Of a stretch of DNA of 64,000 nt, positions 56,301-64,000 are shown piece after piece. The DNA is taken from the NCBI GenBank assembly GCA_008694505.1, contig VZDJ01000116.1:16144781-16208780 (forward strand), in the 5' to 3' direction. The stretch's first letter is position 1. The number at the start of each line of letters is the position of its first letter. The position numbers and the translations under genes were made by a program. The notes beneath the pieces were generated by a model. The model searched no databases. It had not been told where the DNA came from and saw only the letters and a list, made by a program, of their open reading frames with translations. The DNA comes from Cyanoderma ruficeps (lineage: Eukaryota; Chordata; Aves; Passeriformes; Timaliidae).

Positions 56301-59300
56301 ATTAATCAGGAAAATATTACATGAAACAAAGCTAGCATAGCGGTGGTCACACAGATAAATACATTCCACAAGTTTATTAAGGTGAGATTTAGGTGGCTTG
56401 CTAGCTCTGCTTCTGAGAAGAGCAATAGCTTCTCCTGACCCTCATGCAAAGTGTAGTCCACCCTGCCAGTAACAGAGGGGGGTCAGGACTAGGCTGACAC
56501 CACTCCCCAGCCCAAGCACACATTCCTCTCCAACAGGGAAAGTGATCCCAAATGACCTCACAAAAAACCTACAGGTTCGCGAATCAGGACAAGCATTGCC
56601 TGAATCATCCTAACTCAAATTATTCCTACAAAGAAAGTAATTTCTCACAAAACCACCCACCCTGCATTTGGTGAAGGGTGTGATCTCATTCCTTCAGCAC
56701 TGGAGGTACTAAAGATCCATCAAAGATTCCTGAGGCAGTGTTTGCATGCCTGAGCTGCAGTGAGCATACGCAGCTGTCTGGAGGTGGGAGACTGGCTTTG
56801 TGTGACACAGACTCGATCTTTGCCTGAGCTCCCCTGGGATTTCTAGGCAAACCCAGAGAGGCCTTAGCATTCCTCTCAACAAAACAGCCAGACAAAAAAA
56901 ATAACTGTAGCCCTGCTGTGATACAACAGCTGAGAAAAAAAGATGGAGAAAAGGGAGATTTGTAACTCAAATATGCTTTATGGTAGGTCTTGATTGCTAT
57001 TATAGGATTTTGGAATGAGACTCTATTCTTTACCCAAGCACACTCATCATGGCAGTGTCTACATATCTCTAGCAGTAACAGGAGGTAATGAATAAAATAT
57101 ATTAATGGCCACTGAACAGCTATTTTACATTATGCATCATCTCCAATGAGGAAGGGTTAGTTTATTTATTAAAGTTACACTTATTTTGCTGAAAATCTAC
57201 TTAGAGCATTAAATATTTCATAGCAGTTTTATCATCAGCTAAGATAATTACAGTGAAAACAATCAGATGAAATAGTTTTCCCTTTTCTCTTCAACCTAAA
57301 ATACAGGTATATCATAAAATTATTATAAATGGATTCAGAAACAGCACACAATGTGGAGCATCCATATTGAACCGGGTATTTGGATGGCAAGAGGAAACAG
57401 TATAGTCTTAGAAACTCATTAGTCAATCATTTTTTAAGCAGGATACAAAGGGATATAAAATATTTCATTTGACATTCATACCGCTAACATATCCGAACAT
57501 CTAGCTTAAGAACTATCACCTAGCATTCACACTACAAGTTTATTTTCTGACAGACACATGGTGCTGAGCTTCTTTTCATCATTCAGAGTATTCTCTTCAG
57601 AGTTCTGCACTTTCTCCAGGACAAACTCCCCATGCCACTTCATAACTCCTCAGTACTTCTGACACATGCAACAGCATGACTCAAATAAGGAAGATGTTTT
57701 CCACTGAGATTTCAGGTGCCTGACTGCATTGCAGGGCAGTAAAATCAGCCTTGATGCAGTAGACTATGTGGGTCTTCCAATCCGGAGACCATTGGCTTCT
57801 GATGCAGGGAACTGACATTTTTAATTCATTTTCCCTTTTCATTTCTCCCCACACAGATTTTTCAGTAAATCTGTTCAGTGACCTTTAAGACCTGAGGCAA
57901 GAATCATTTATTAAATAATTCTCTTGCAATCTTATAGTTGAGGCACATAGTACTTTGCATAGTAACAAGACTTGCCTGTGCTGTTATGAACAGCTTGATA
58001 TATAAAGCTTTCAAATCTTTAATCAAAGCTTTTTATAGTTATTATTTAGGAAATTAGAGGAAATTATGCTTTTAAATAGGTAAGATGTTAACTCTTATTT
58101 CATGAAGACACACATACAATGATAGTCAAATTTTCTAACAGTCTGGAAGTTTAGTCTGCAAATACTTGAAATATAGAAGTTTCACCTTGGGCCACAAAAG
58201 CTATTAAACTCTATATTATTATATCACAGAACATATATAATCAGATCAGTAGCTGTCAGATATCAGAGCAAAAAAGTAAAGAAAAAAACTCCATTTTCTC
58301 TCACTGCTGAATTTTAGACACCACATTATGTTATGACTCAGTCTTATTGAAAAAGCTTTTCTACTTACTATCAAAAAATGGACGTAGATACTTGTTGTAC
58401 CCTTTTATTATTTTCTGTATTGTTGGAGGTAGAATTTCACTTTTTCCATCAGCTTCAGGAATTTGCATTGACCTAAAAGGAATTGAAAATGAGGATCTTT
58501 TAAAAGCACATAGTAAAAAAATTCCAAAAAATATCAGATTTCATAATCTTTATTAGTCTTTTAGAGGAAAAAAAAGGTATCTCTTTATACCTTAAAGTTT
58601 ATTGTTTCTTTTCATACCTTAAAGTCTAAGTCTATTTCTTTTTATACCTTAAAATCTATTATTGCTTAACACTCCATCTGAGAAAAAAATCTTCTTTAAT
58701 ACTTTATCTGTAAGCAGGGCATTATGGTTATAATCTAGGAACGTGGAAGGGATGCTGATTGTTTATTTCAGCATTTAAAATTAAGCTTCTTTTTACATAA
58801 CAACATACATTATATTTAGGTCTCAGAGACAGAAACCAACCTCAGAGACTAGTGCATAAAGACACTCTTAAAATCCTGGTTTTGCAACACAATTTTTAAA
58901 CAGGTTACAGAAATAATCCTGTTGAGCAAAATCAGTGAAGCGTAATGAGAATCCAAGTACTTCCTTTGTTCAGAAACAGCTACAAATACGATCCATAGAA
59001 GTTATATATAAATAATTGCAAACCCTTTCTGCCTAACCCCGAAGGTGAGCACCCCAAGACTGTGAGCAGGGTGTGCTCTTCAGAAATTAAAGCACACATG
59101 GCAGCAACTACTTGTTCCCAATGGTTTGAGAAAGGTGGGGTATGAATTATGAAAGTGAGAAGCAAATAATTAATTGACTTAGTGAGCCCAGCTGGCAGAG
59201 GCATTGTCTCTGCTGATGGAGAGCACACACCTATACAAACACCAGGAGAAGGGTCTGTAGCTTTTAATCCTTGCCCTGGGAATTACTGGCCCCTAAAAGT

Positions 59301-62300
59301 GACCAACTCTCCTACAGTAGGTGCAAGAGCTGTACTTGTGGTGATTTGCTCCTAGGGAGAATGATCTAAGTATAAATCATTAGGCAAGGGGCTACCAGTG
59401 TTTGGTGGTCTTTCCTTAGAGTGCTAAATCCTCACTGGATTTCTTAGTCTCAGTTCTTTCTGGAACTGCTCCTGAAAACTCTGCTTTCTCTTCTGCATTA
59501 TATTTCTGAGTCTCTTGTAGCCTTCCAAAGCTTTATATTTTGATGTTAATTTTGCTGTTTCTGAGAAAGCTTGAGTTCTTTTGTTAAATGCGAAGATGTT
59601 ATCACTGAACGCACGTGGCCAAATCACACTGTGGTTTTAAGTGTGGCATCTACTGACTTGAAAAGCTGCTATTGCTGTCTAATTTTTATTCACCAGACCC
59701 TATTGCCACAGAGGTAGCTGTTTTTCATTAGCTGCATTGTAACACAAATATCTTAGCTATTTGAATTGTCTTATTTTTTTCCTTTATTTTTTTCCCTGTT
59801 TTTTATTTCTATCTTGCCAAAGAATGATGTTGTTACTTAAGTATACCCTTGAGTAATGTCAGCATTGAAATAGGGAAAGTTTCCTCTGTAAGTTTTCTCA
59901 TAAAGAGAAAAAACACAGTCTTGTTGAGTTGAGATGTGAATATAAATAAGAAGGCCAGTTTTATGTTGCATAGAAGTGTTAAAATTGGAAGTGCATTTGA
60001 ATGTAATTAATTTCTTAAATACTGTACTTGGAATAGATATCTCTCCTTTTGTAATTTACATATAAATTTTAGCTAAGTGTTCAATGAGCTGCATGAGTTT
60101 AATTTCACAGCTTTACTGGATTGTTCTTGAATAAGCTTTACATGTTGTGAAATGTTAAACGAAAAGTTGTTTCTTTTCTACAGCAAGGGTATATCATTGT
60201 TCTGATGACTAGCATGCAATTGCAGAGGGGTCTGGTTCATCATCATTATCTCCTATTTTCTAAAATATATCTTTAAAACATTTATGGAAGTCCTTCCCTC
60301 AAATGACCTGTGGTAATTCATATTTTTCCTCATTAACACATGATGTGCAGCTTCATATCTCTGGTCTTTTGAATTTTATGGTTAAGCAAGCCTGGGAAAG
60401 CTGTTGAGCTGCAATTGAGGCTGTGAATTAATGAGGCATGGTCCCCTGTGTGCTTTTTGACCACAACACCTTGGAGAAGTCCTATTATAGCACGTCAACA
60501 AGTGAGAGGAACCTGAGGCCTCTTAAATGTGAGCGTGTGGTGTCACCAGCCTGCTGACTTTGGGGGATACTCAGAGGCAGATTTGAGTGGTGAAAGGTAA
60601 GGAAGATGCAGAAGTTCTGTGCCTTCAGTAGTTTGGGGGTGTTTTAAGGGATGATGCCCTTTTTCCTTTAAAGTGCTCGTTGATACACGTGCTCCATTCC
60701 CAGCCACAGTGAGCTCACAGCTGCCCACAGAAGCAAAGGATAAAGTAAAAGTTGAGGCTCATTCCACTTATGCGTCTGCATCTTCTCATCAGTACATCTA
60801 AGCTTCTCTTTTAACCAATATTTGTGAGGTTATATTTAAGCATATGTTTCGTAGTTAAGGGAAGCTGTTACAGTTCTTCCATTTTTTTAATGTATGTGAA
60901 GTACCTTGGCGTGCATCTAAGTATGGAATTGCCTTGCAACAGGTGATCCAGCAACTGAGGCGTCAACAGGCTTTTACAGAAAAAAACTGAGTATATAATT
61001 ATTTTTTGCCTGAGAATATCTATCTGTTCTGGGCTGTCAATGCATAATAAATGCTTTAACTCACCACGTTCAATGCCCTCTGGTGTCTTTTGTAAAAGCT
61101 GAATTATAATTATTTATTTTCCTAGGTCATTCTTATGGCTCAAAACTGAGAATTTTTATGAGTTTGGCTAAACTTGAAAGGTACAACAACTTCTTGCTAT
61201 TTAAGGTACTTTCAAGTCAGTGTCTTAACAGAATGGGGTAACTGGGAGGGAAAAAAGGAACATTTGCCCTAAACAGTAGTATATATCATTTATTTAGGCA
61301 AAAGTACAGTCTAGACACACATACGAGAATATTTTTTCTGGCTATTTTTTGTCAGAAGTTATGTAACACGAAAGAGACAGAAACACCTTAGAACTGCAAG
61401 AAGATAAACAAAATGCCAGATACAGTCTGAACGAGCTTTTGAAACACTCCCCCCAGGAAAACAAGAATAAAAAAAGCTTTTTTTCAGGCAATTCACTGAC
61501 AGGCGAAGGGCTTACAGATGCAAATAAAGTTGTTATTTCTGGTTTGGTACTTGTGCTCAATGATATGGAGGTTTATATGGTCTTTGCAGATAAACTGTAG
61601 CAAAATCTACTACATTGCTGATTAATTCTCCACTTCAAAACAGACAGTACTGTCACCATTATTTTGTTAAATGGTGAGGTTGACTGTAGCATCATGTTAC
61701 CAGATAAAAGAGCAAACAGTGAAGTACCATGAATGCTCTCAAACTCAGGCAAAAAAAAGAAAATAAAAGAACATTTCATAAAATTTTCTGTCCCTGATTC
61801 CCTAAACCCAGGCTAGCATTCTTTATGTTAAAAACACCCTATCAGAAACAAATTGGCACCCTTTTCAGACTAAATAGCATACATTCACTTAAGCTGATTC
61901 CTGATAACCATAAATTTGCCTCAATGTTTTCATTACTACTTTAAAAGAAAAATTCTGGGAAAGCAATCATCCAGGTAACTCCCCAGATACAGATTTTAAT
62001 ACCAAAAAGGGGGCCATGATGTGATTGTAACGTAATTTAATGTTAAGTGAAGTGAAGAAGTGTCTTTCAGGCAGGGAGAGACAGAAAAGAAAAAAACAAC
62101 CCCATACCATTACTGATTGTAAATTATTCAGTAGTAGAAGAAACTCTCTTCACATGTTAGGCAGGGTTTTTCCAAGTGGAATATCTAAGGGACCACTTGT
62201 CAAAAAATCACGGCCCTGGCTTTGGGTGCACCTCAGCCCTTGGGTTTTGTTTAGAAATATTTCTGTTTCAGTGCCAAGCAGGATAGTTTTTGTTTTAAAC

Positions 62301-63790
62301 AGCACTTTCACAAACCCCTCCTGATCTGTGCACTGGAAAAACGCATTTTTGTACCCAAGCATCATCCTGTCTGTGAAATAACCAAGGGCCAGAGCTGCTT
62401 CTCCAGCCTGTGTCTGGATTTAGGTACAACAGACACATCAGCTCAATGCTGTGCACTTACATCCAGGCACTGCCACAGGTGCTGTGTGTGCCCTTAACCC
62501 CGTGGATGATGCTCAGGAATGAGCTGCCTGTGCTTGTGGACACCCAAGCCAGATGAAGCTGTAAGAGGATTCACAAAGTCTGTCTGATAATAATGAACTG
62601 TGTACCACAGGCTGAGCTCCTGGGGGAATTTTACCTCCTCGTTACTTAGATGCTTCTGAAATTGTTGTTCTCTTAGCAGTGTTATATTATGGCTAAGCCC
62701 TGAATCATCCACTTATTATAGTGTGGCAAGTCACAGTTGATGAGGAAAGAAGGTGGAATTAGAGCAAGTGTGTGTTTTGGACAAACATCTCTCTATAGGA
62801 CTGGAGAAGGTGGGGGAGGTTGATGCTTTAAACCCACTTTCAGGGGACTCTTCCTGTTCCCACTACAAAGAGAAAGCTTTATCTAAATGAGTGTTTACAC
62901 ACCCACTTGAGTTAAAGCTCAGACAGAATCTTATCCTGAGGAATTTACTGTAAGATGAAGTAGGTTAGGCAATTCTAGATAAAGAATTGGCTTTAAATAC
63001 ATCAGTTGAAAGTAGTGATGAGAATGTTTAACCTGTCCATGCCTATATTTTATTAGAATTACTTAAAGAATATTTTTGCCCATTTTTATAGTAGGAATAT
63101 CTTTTAAGTGCTCGATTTCTATATTTTTTGGTCATGGCAGCTGTACTGTTAGAAGGGTTATGTGTAGCCAGAGGGGACCGTTTTCACTTTCCAGCTTAAC
63201 GCAACTCAGATTTCCTAAAGACTTCACGGTTTCATAAAAGAGAATAAGAAAACAGTGTTTCAAATAGGTAATTCTTTTTAAGATACTTTCTTTTTAGATA
63301 ATTTTATTATATCAAGCTTGTTGTAAATCTAGGTGGGCTGTGTGCTTCTGTCCTTGGGCAAGGCACTATGCTCCAGGCAAGGACCATGTGCCCATCTGAA
63401 TTTGTTAAGCGTCTGATACAATACTCCCTCTGTACCCAGTAATCCTTTATTTGAGGGCTCATATGCTTCATAAATTCCATTCTTTTTCTCCCTCATCAAT
63501 CTTTCCAATTAAAAAAAAATCTGTTAAGGCAGCTGAGATTCATGAAGCTCAGTCCTGTATTTCGGTTATTAATACCCAGGTTCTTTATTTTCTGGAAGAG
63601 GCAAGATTCAAATTCCAAGAAGATTTTACTTTGTTACCCGATCAGATATGTCTCTAATTAGAAGTAAGTTTATTATAAACCAACTGATATAATAATATAT
63701 TGAAGAAATAACACATTTAGCAAATACTTCTTACCTATAGAGCAGCAATAGAAAAAGGGTTCTGAAACTGCAGCACTTAAGACTGCACAT
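26059..63790 (-). CDS. GABRP: GABA-A receptor subunit pi, complete coding region in 9 exons
   Basis: This gene encodes a pentameric ligand-gated chloride channel subunit of the Cys-loop family, acting in the plasma membrane. Joined coding segments, in transcript order: 63790-63735, 58472-58369, 49254-49187, 47944-47727, 47103-47021, 42598-42461, 33044-32892, 32031-31838, 26370-26059, giving 1326 nt, 441 residues plus stop (human pi is about 440). Every junction is GT-AG and phase-consistent. Seen in the protein: signal peptide 1 to about 19; WVPD motif 112-115; Cys-loop C156-C170; TM1 about 238-262; TM2 about 269-288; TM3 about 302-324; cytoplasmic loop about 325-418; TM4 421-441, ending in YLYF. 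Sequons are at N98, N141 and N192. Pi rather than beta, gamma or rho is indicated by the [12 protein letters not shown] block, the SKKSFLH block, a cysteine at the TM2 2-prime position, and the terminal TM4 sequence. The loop between TM3 and TM4 is the least conserved part. Confidence 0.95.
26371..31837 (-). other. GABRP: GABRP intron 8 (between coding exons 8 and 9)
   Basis: 5467 nt, phase 0, gtattt at the 5' end and cag at the 3' end. No repeat or internal gene recognised; one T-rich tract near 30925. Confidence 0.9.
31838..32031 (-). CDS. GABRP: GABRP coding exon 8: TM2 pore helix and TM3
   Basis: 194 nt, residues 274-338. It encodes the rest of TM2 ([16 protein letters not shown]; the 9-prime gate leucine is L279 and 6-prime is T276), the TM2-TM3 loop RTSLPN, and TM3 (about 302-324, [20 protein letters not shown]), then [15 protein letters not shown], where the cytoplasmic loop begins. 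The 2-prime pore position, encoded at the end of the previous exon, is cysteine (C272), as in human pi. The acceptor is ccattccacag; the donor is AAG before gtattt. Confidence 0.97.
32032..32891 (-). other. GABRP: GABRP intron 7
   Basis: 860 nt, splitting the glycine codon 274 at the start of TM2. Unique AT-rich sequence. Confidence 0.93.
32892..33044 (-). CDS. GABRP: GABRP coding exon 7: pre-TM1, TM1 and start of TM2
   Basis: 153 nt, residues 223-274. It encodes [10 protein letters not shown] (beta10 strand), TM1 (about 238-262, with ETYVPS, where the TM1 proline is P248), the TM1-TM2 linker, and PARICI at the cytoplasmic mouth of the pore. The acceptor is cttccacag and the donor is ATAG before gtgaga. 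The apparent upstream Met at 33090 lies in the intron and is not a start. Confidence 0.97.
34362..34735 (-). mobile_element. Ancient CR1 3' fragment in intron 6
   Basis: Read on the plus strand, ordered blocks match the reverse complement of an old sauropsid CR1 3' region: tagtctgaacct (34369), gcctccaccatttctctcag (34503), ctgaactaaatagtcctctg (34605), and tgagatcctcaag (34699). The order and spacing match across about 370 nt despite heavy divergence. No coding frame survives. Confidence 0.6.
39290..40005 (+). mobile_element. Decayed CR1 LINE, RT C-terminus through 3' end, in intron 6
   Basis: Translation near 39318-39363 gives [15 protein letters not shown], corresponding to the CR1 block FNKGKCKVLHLGRNN. 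Downstream, tttttgggtgctgcatatca (39571) matches the block after the RT domain. Then aatgcagcaagggagatca (39764), attagacatgaggaaaa, gggaggttgtgaagca (39839) and atagatgaccttgg (39917) follow the CR1 3' order, ending with cagccttatttctatgatt (39976), a CR1-like terminal tail. It carries stops, frameshifts and deletions, and is inserted antisense to GABRP. Confidence 0.72.
40334..40374. repeat. Imperfect triple repeat of a TTATGTGATTAC-like unit
   Basis: Units attatgtgattac, aatgtgattacc and attatgtgatac follow each other directly. The tract is in GABRP intron 6, about 330 nt past the tail of the 39290-40005 CR1 relic. Confidence 0.75.
41181..41215. repeat. (CAAA)n microsatellite
   Basis: About eight units of caaa/aaac with one interruption (aatc), inside GABRP intron 6. 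Confidence 0.9.
42461..42598 (-). CDS. GABRP: GABRP coding exon 6: distal extracellular domain (138 nt)
   Basis: 138 nt, another canonical length. It encodes residues 177-223, beginning inside Trp177 (T plus GG) and running [11 protein letters not shown], then [10 protein letters not shown] (sequon N192; this block is nearly identical to human pi), [10 protein letters not shown] and VYETG. The acceptor ends cactacag; the donor is GACAG before gtaaaa. Confidence 0.95.
42599..47020 (-). other. GABRP: GABRP intron 5
   Basis: 4422 nt. Nothing recognised beyond short poly(A)/poly(T) runs and slightly GC-richer patches near 43000-43220 and 44930-45080. Confidence 0.92.
47021..47103 (-). CDS. GABRP: GABRP coding exon 5: Cys-loop (83 nt)
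   Basis: 83 nt, the canonical length for the Cys-loop exon in this family. It is too short to stand out as an open frame but is clear by splice phase and content: residues 149-177, with the signature 15-residue Cys-loop from C156 to C170 ([15 protein letters not shown]), followed by LQLESW. The acceptor is cctctcaag (AAG type) and the donor is CT before gtaaga. Confidence 0.95.
47104..47726 (-). other. GABRP: GABRP intron 4
   Basis: 623 nt, gtatgt donor, AAG acceptor. No internal feature. Confidence 0.94.
47727..47944 (-). CDS. GABRP: GABRP coding exon 4: ligand-binding core
   Basis: 218 nt, residues 77-149, starting in phase 0 after ctctttcag and ending AG before gtatgt. It encodes the most diagnostic pi segment: [12 protein letters not shown], then GNKS (sequon N98), LWVPDTF (loop A region, 111-117), [12 protein letters not shown] and the YPNGT sequon (N141). 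Human pi has the same order with conservative changes. An unpaired Cys94 sits where I recall human pi having Val. Confidence 0.96.
47945..49186 (-). other. GABRP: GABRP intron 3
   Basis: 1242 nt, phase 0, with the weak donor gtactg and a strong acceptor tract. No internal feature. Confidence 0.93.
49187..49254 (-). CDS. GABRP: GABRP coding exon 3 (68 nt)
   Basis: 68 nt, the standard length of this exon across the GABA-A receptor family. It encodes residues 54-76, including [14 protein letters not shown], matching the DIAS-x-S-x-x-NM pattern at the start of the ligand-binding beta sandwich. The acceptor is a good tract ending tttgcag. The donor after the ATG codon is gtactg, which lacks the usual A at +4 and G at +5, so this is one of the weaker sites of the gene. 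Skipping this exon would shift the frame. Confidence 0.92.
51543..51601. promoter_or_regulatory. Candidate intronic regulatory segment with E-box and full CRE
   Basis: Within a GC-richer stretch (about 51430-51620) of GABRP intron 2, a palindromic E-box CACGTG (51543-51548) and a full palindromic CRE TGACGTCA (51594-51601) lie about 50 nt apart. A full CRE retaining its CpG in AT-rich intronic DNA is uncommon, but either site could arise by chance. No functional evidence. Confidence 0.3.
52835..53270 (+). mobile_element. Decayed CR1 LINE, RT fragment, in intron 2
   Basis: The block agtttgtggacaagacaaaa (52840) is followed by ttggtggga, corresponding to the RT motif FADDTKLGG, here mutated. 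Next, gtcaaatacaagg (52928), tgtggggacaaacaa (52949) and gcagtgcctttgagaaggat (53001) correspond to the block SSASEKDLGV-x-VDN. Similarity continues weakly to about 53270 through a block like 'gggaataac-agtattct-tattggca'. The copy is truncated at both ends and antisense to GABRP. Confidence 0.65.
58369..58472 (-). CDS. GABRP: GABRP coding exon 2: N-terminal extracellular segment
   Basis: 104 nt, codons 19-54. The acceptor is ccttttag and the donor is GATA followed by gtaagt, a strong site. It encodes the mature N-terminus and the family block [10 protein letters not shown] (43-52), which aligns with GYNKFLRP of human pi. It ends one base into codon 54, which is completed by the next exon as Asn. 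An imperfect three-copy repeat lies about 110 nt upstream in the preceding intron. Confidence 0.9.
58473..63734 (-). other. GABRP: GABRP intron 1 (between signal-peptide exon and coding exon 2)
   Basis: 5262 nt, splitting Arg19. It contains the three-copy repeat at 58584-58654 and an open minus-strand frame at 59424-59627 of charged, helix-like composition that I could not assign. Confidence 0.88.
58584..58654. repeat. Three-copy minisatellite-like repeat
   Basis: A 14-nt core (ttYataccttaaaR) occurs at 58584-58597, 58611-58624 and 58641-58654, with period 27 then 30 and related T-rich flanks between copies. It lies about 110 nt upstream (transcript sense) of the acceptor of GABRP coding exon 2. 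Confidence 0.85.
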
Positions 63791-63823
63791 TGTCACAAAT
63801 TCTTTCAGAAGTTCTTGCAGCTC
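63735..63823 (-). CDS. GABRP: GABRP coding exon 1: end of 5' UTR, start codon, signal peptide
   Basis: The exon is preceded by a pyrimidine-rich tract and AG (63825-63824) and ends in AG followed by gtaaga. The only ATG is at 63790-63788, with A at -3. It opens an 18-codon segment with a basic/cysteine start ([11 protein letters not shown]) and a leucine-rich core (LFLLLLY), a typical secretory signal peptide. The 33 nt before the ATG are noncoding; no in-frame stop lies inside the exon, so the start rests on the signal-peptide fit and on there being no other ATG. The exon ends two bases into codon 19 and joins in frame to the next exon. In human GABRP a noncoding exon precedes this one; here it would lie outside the window. 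Confidence 0.88.
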
Positions 63824-64000
63824 CTAAAAAACAAAAGGTGCAGAAGTCATGTTTTACAGCACATATGCACTTCTAATACATGAATTTCCAAAGCTTTTAA
63901 ACACTAAAGATGATGTATCTTGAATATCTTCTTCTAATGTATTAGTAAATATCTACATCAATTAAAAAAATCTCAAAACTTGAAAAGAAGAGGTGGCATC
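63824..64000 (-). other. GABRP: 3' end of the upstream intron or promoter-proximal sequence of GABRP
   Basis: Ends in a branch-point-like catgac and a T-rich tract before AG, which favours an intron, so that the first, noncoding exon lies outside the window. A TTAAAAG motif near 63895 leaves open an alternative promoter here. Confidence 0.55.

Larger units (their letters stand above)
49255..58368 (-). other. GABRP: GABRP intron 2, with a CR1 relic and candidate regulatory patch
   Basis: 9114 nt. It contains the CR1 relic at 52835-53270 and the E-box/CRE segment near 51543-51601. Otherwise AT-rich unique sequence. Confidence 0.9.

Noticed and set aside
58347..58556. Plus-strand open frame over 58.35-58.56 kb
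   Set aside because: It is an antisense shadow of GABRP coding exon 2.
1..64000. Prokaryotic or phage system, CRISPR array, tRNA or rRNA gene, CpG island, endogenous retrovirus
   Set aside because: No direct-repeat array, cloverleaf, rRNA block, CpG-dense segment or LTR/gag/pol remnant was seen. The sequence is an ordinary vertebrate gene locus.

Overview
This is vertebrate nuclear DNA, most likely from a bird. It is AT-rich, has no operon-like gene packing, contains split genes with GT-AG introns, and its recognisable interspersed repeats are all decayed CR1 LINEs, the dominant retroposon of birds and other reptiles. I saw no mammalian SINEs or L1. A turtle or crocodilian cannot be fully excluded, but the low repeat density favours a bird.

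The window holds one recognisable protein-coding gene, on the minus strand: GABRP, the pi subunit of the GABA-A receptor. All nine coding exons can be placed by reading the minus strand from 63823 down to 26059. Their splice phases join into one uninterrupted frame of 441 codons plus stop (signal peptide, Cys-loop ligand-binding domain, TM1-TM3, a short acidic cytoplasmic loop, TM4). Three exons have lengths typical of GABA-A receptor genes (68, 83 and 138 nt). A likely poly(A) signal lies about 300 nt past the stop, near 25744-25761. The promoter and any noncoding first exon lie beyond position 64000.

Layout. 1-25.7 kb: region downstream of GABRP, with no supportable gene, four CR1 relics (about 1010-1770, 3690-3850, 6300-6592, 20463-20515) and a few simple repeats. 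25.7-26.37 kb: 3' UTR and last coding exon. 26.37-63.8 kb: the remaining exons and eight introns, which carry three more CR1 relics (34362-34735, 39290-40005, 52835-53270), a small minisatellite next to the coding exon 2 acceptor, and a few GC-richer segments that could be regulatory. 63.8-64 kb: start of the upstream intron.

I found no rRNA, tRNA, CRISPR array, prokaryotic system or convincing undescribed system. The items worth checking are features of this GABRP orthologue (divergent cytoplasmic loop, pore-lining cysteine, weak donor after the 68-nt exon), candidate noncoding regulatory segments, and a small charged open frame in an intron.
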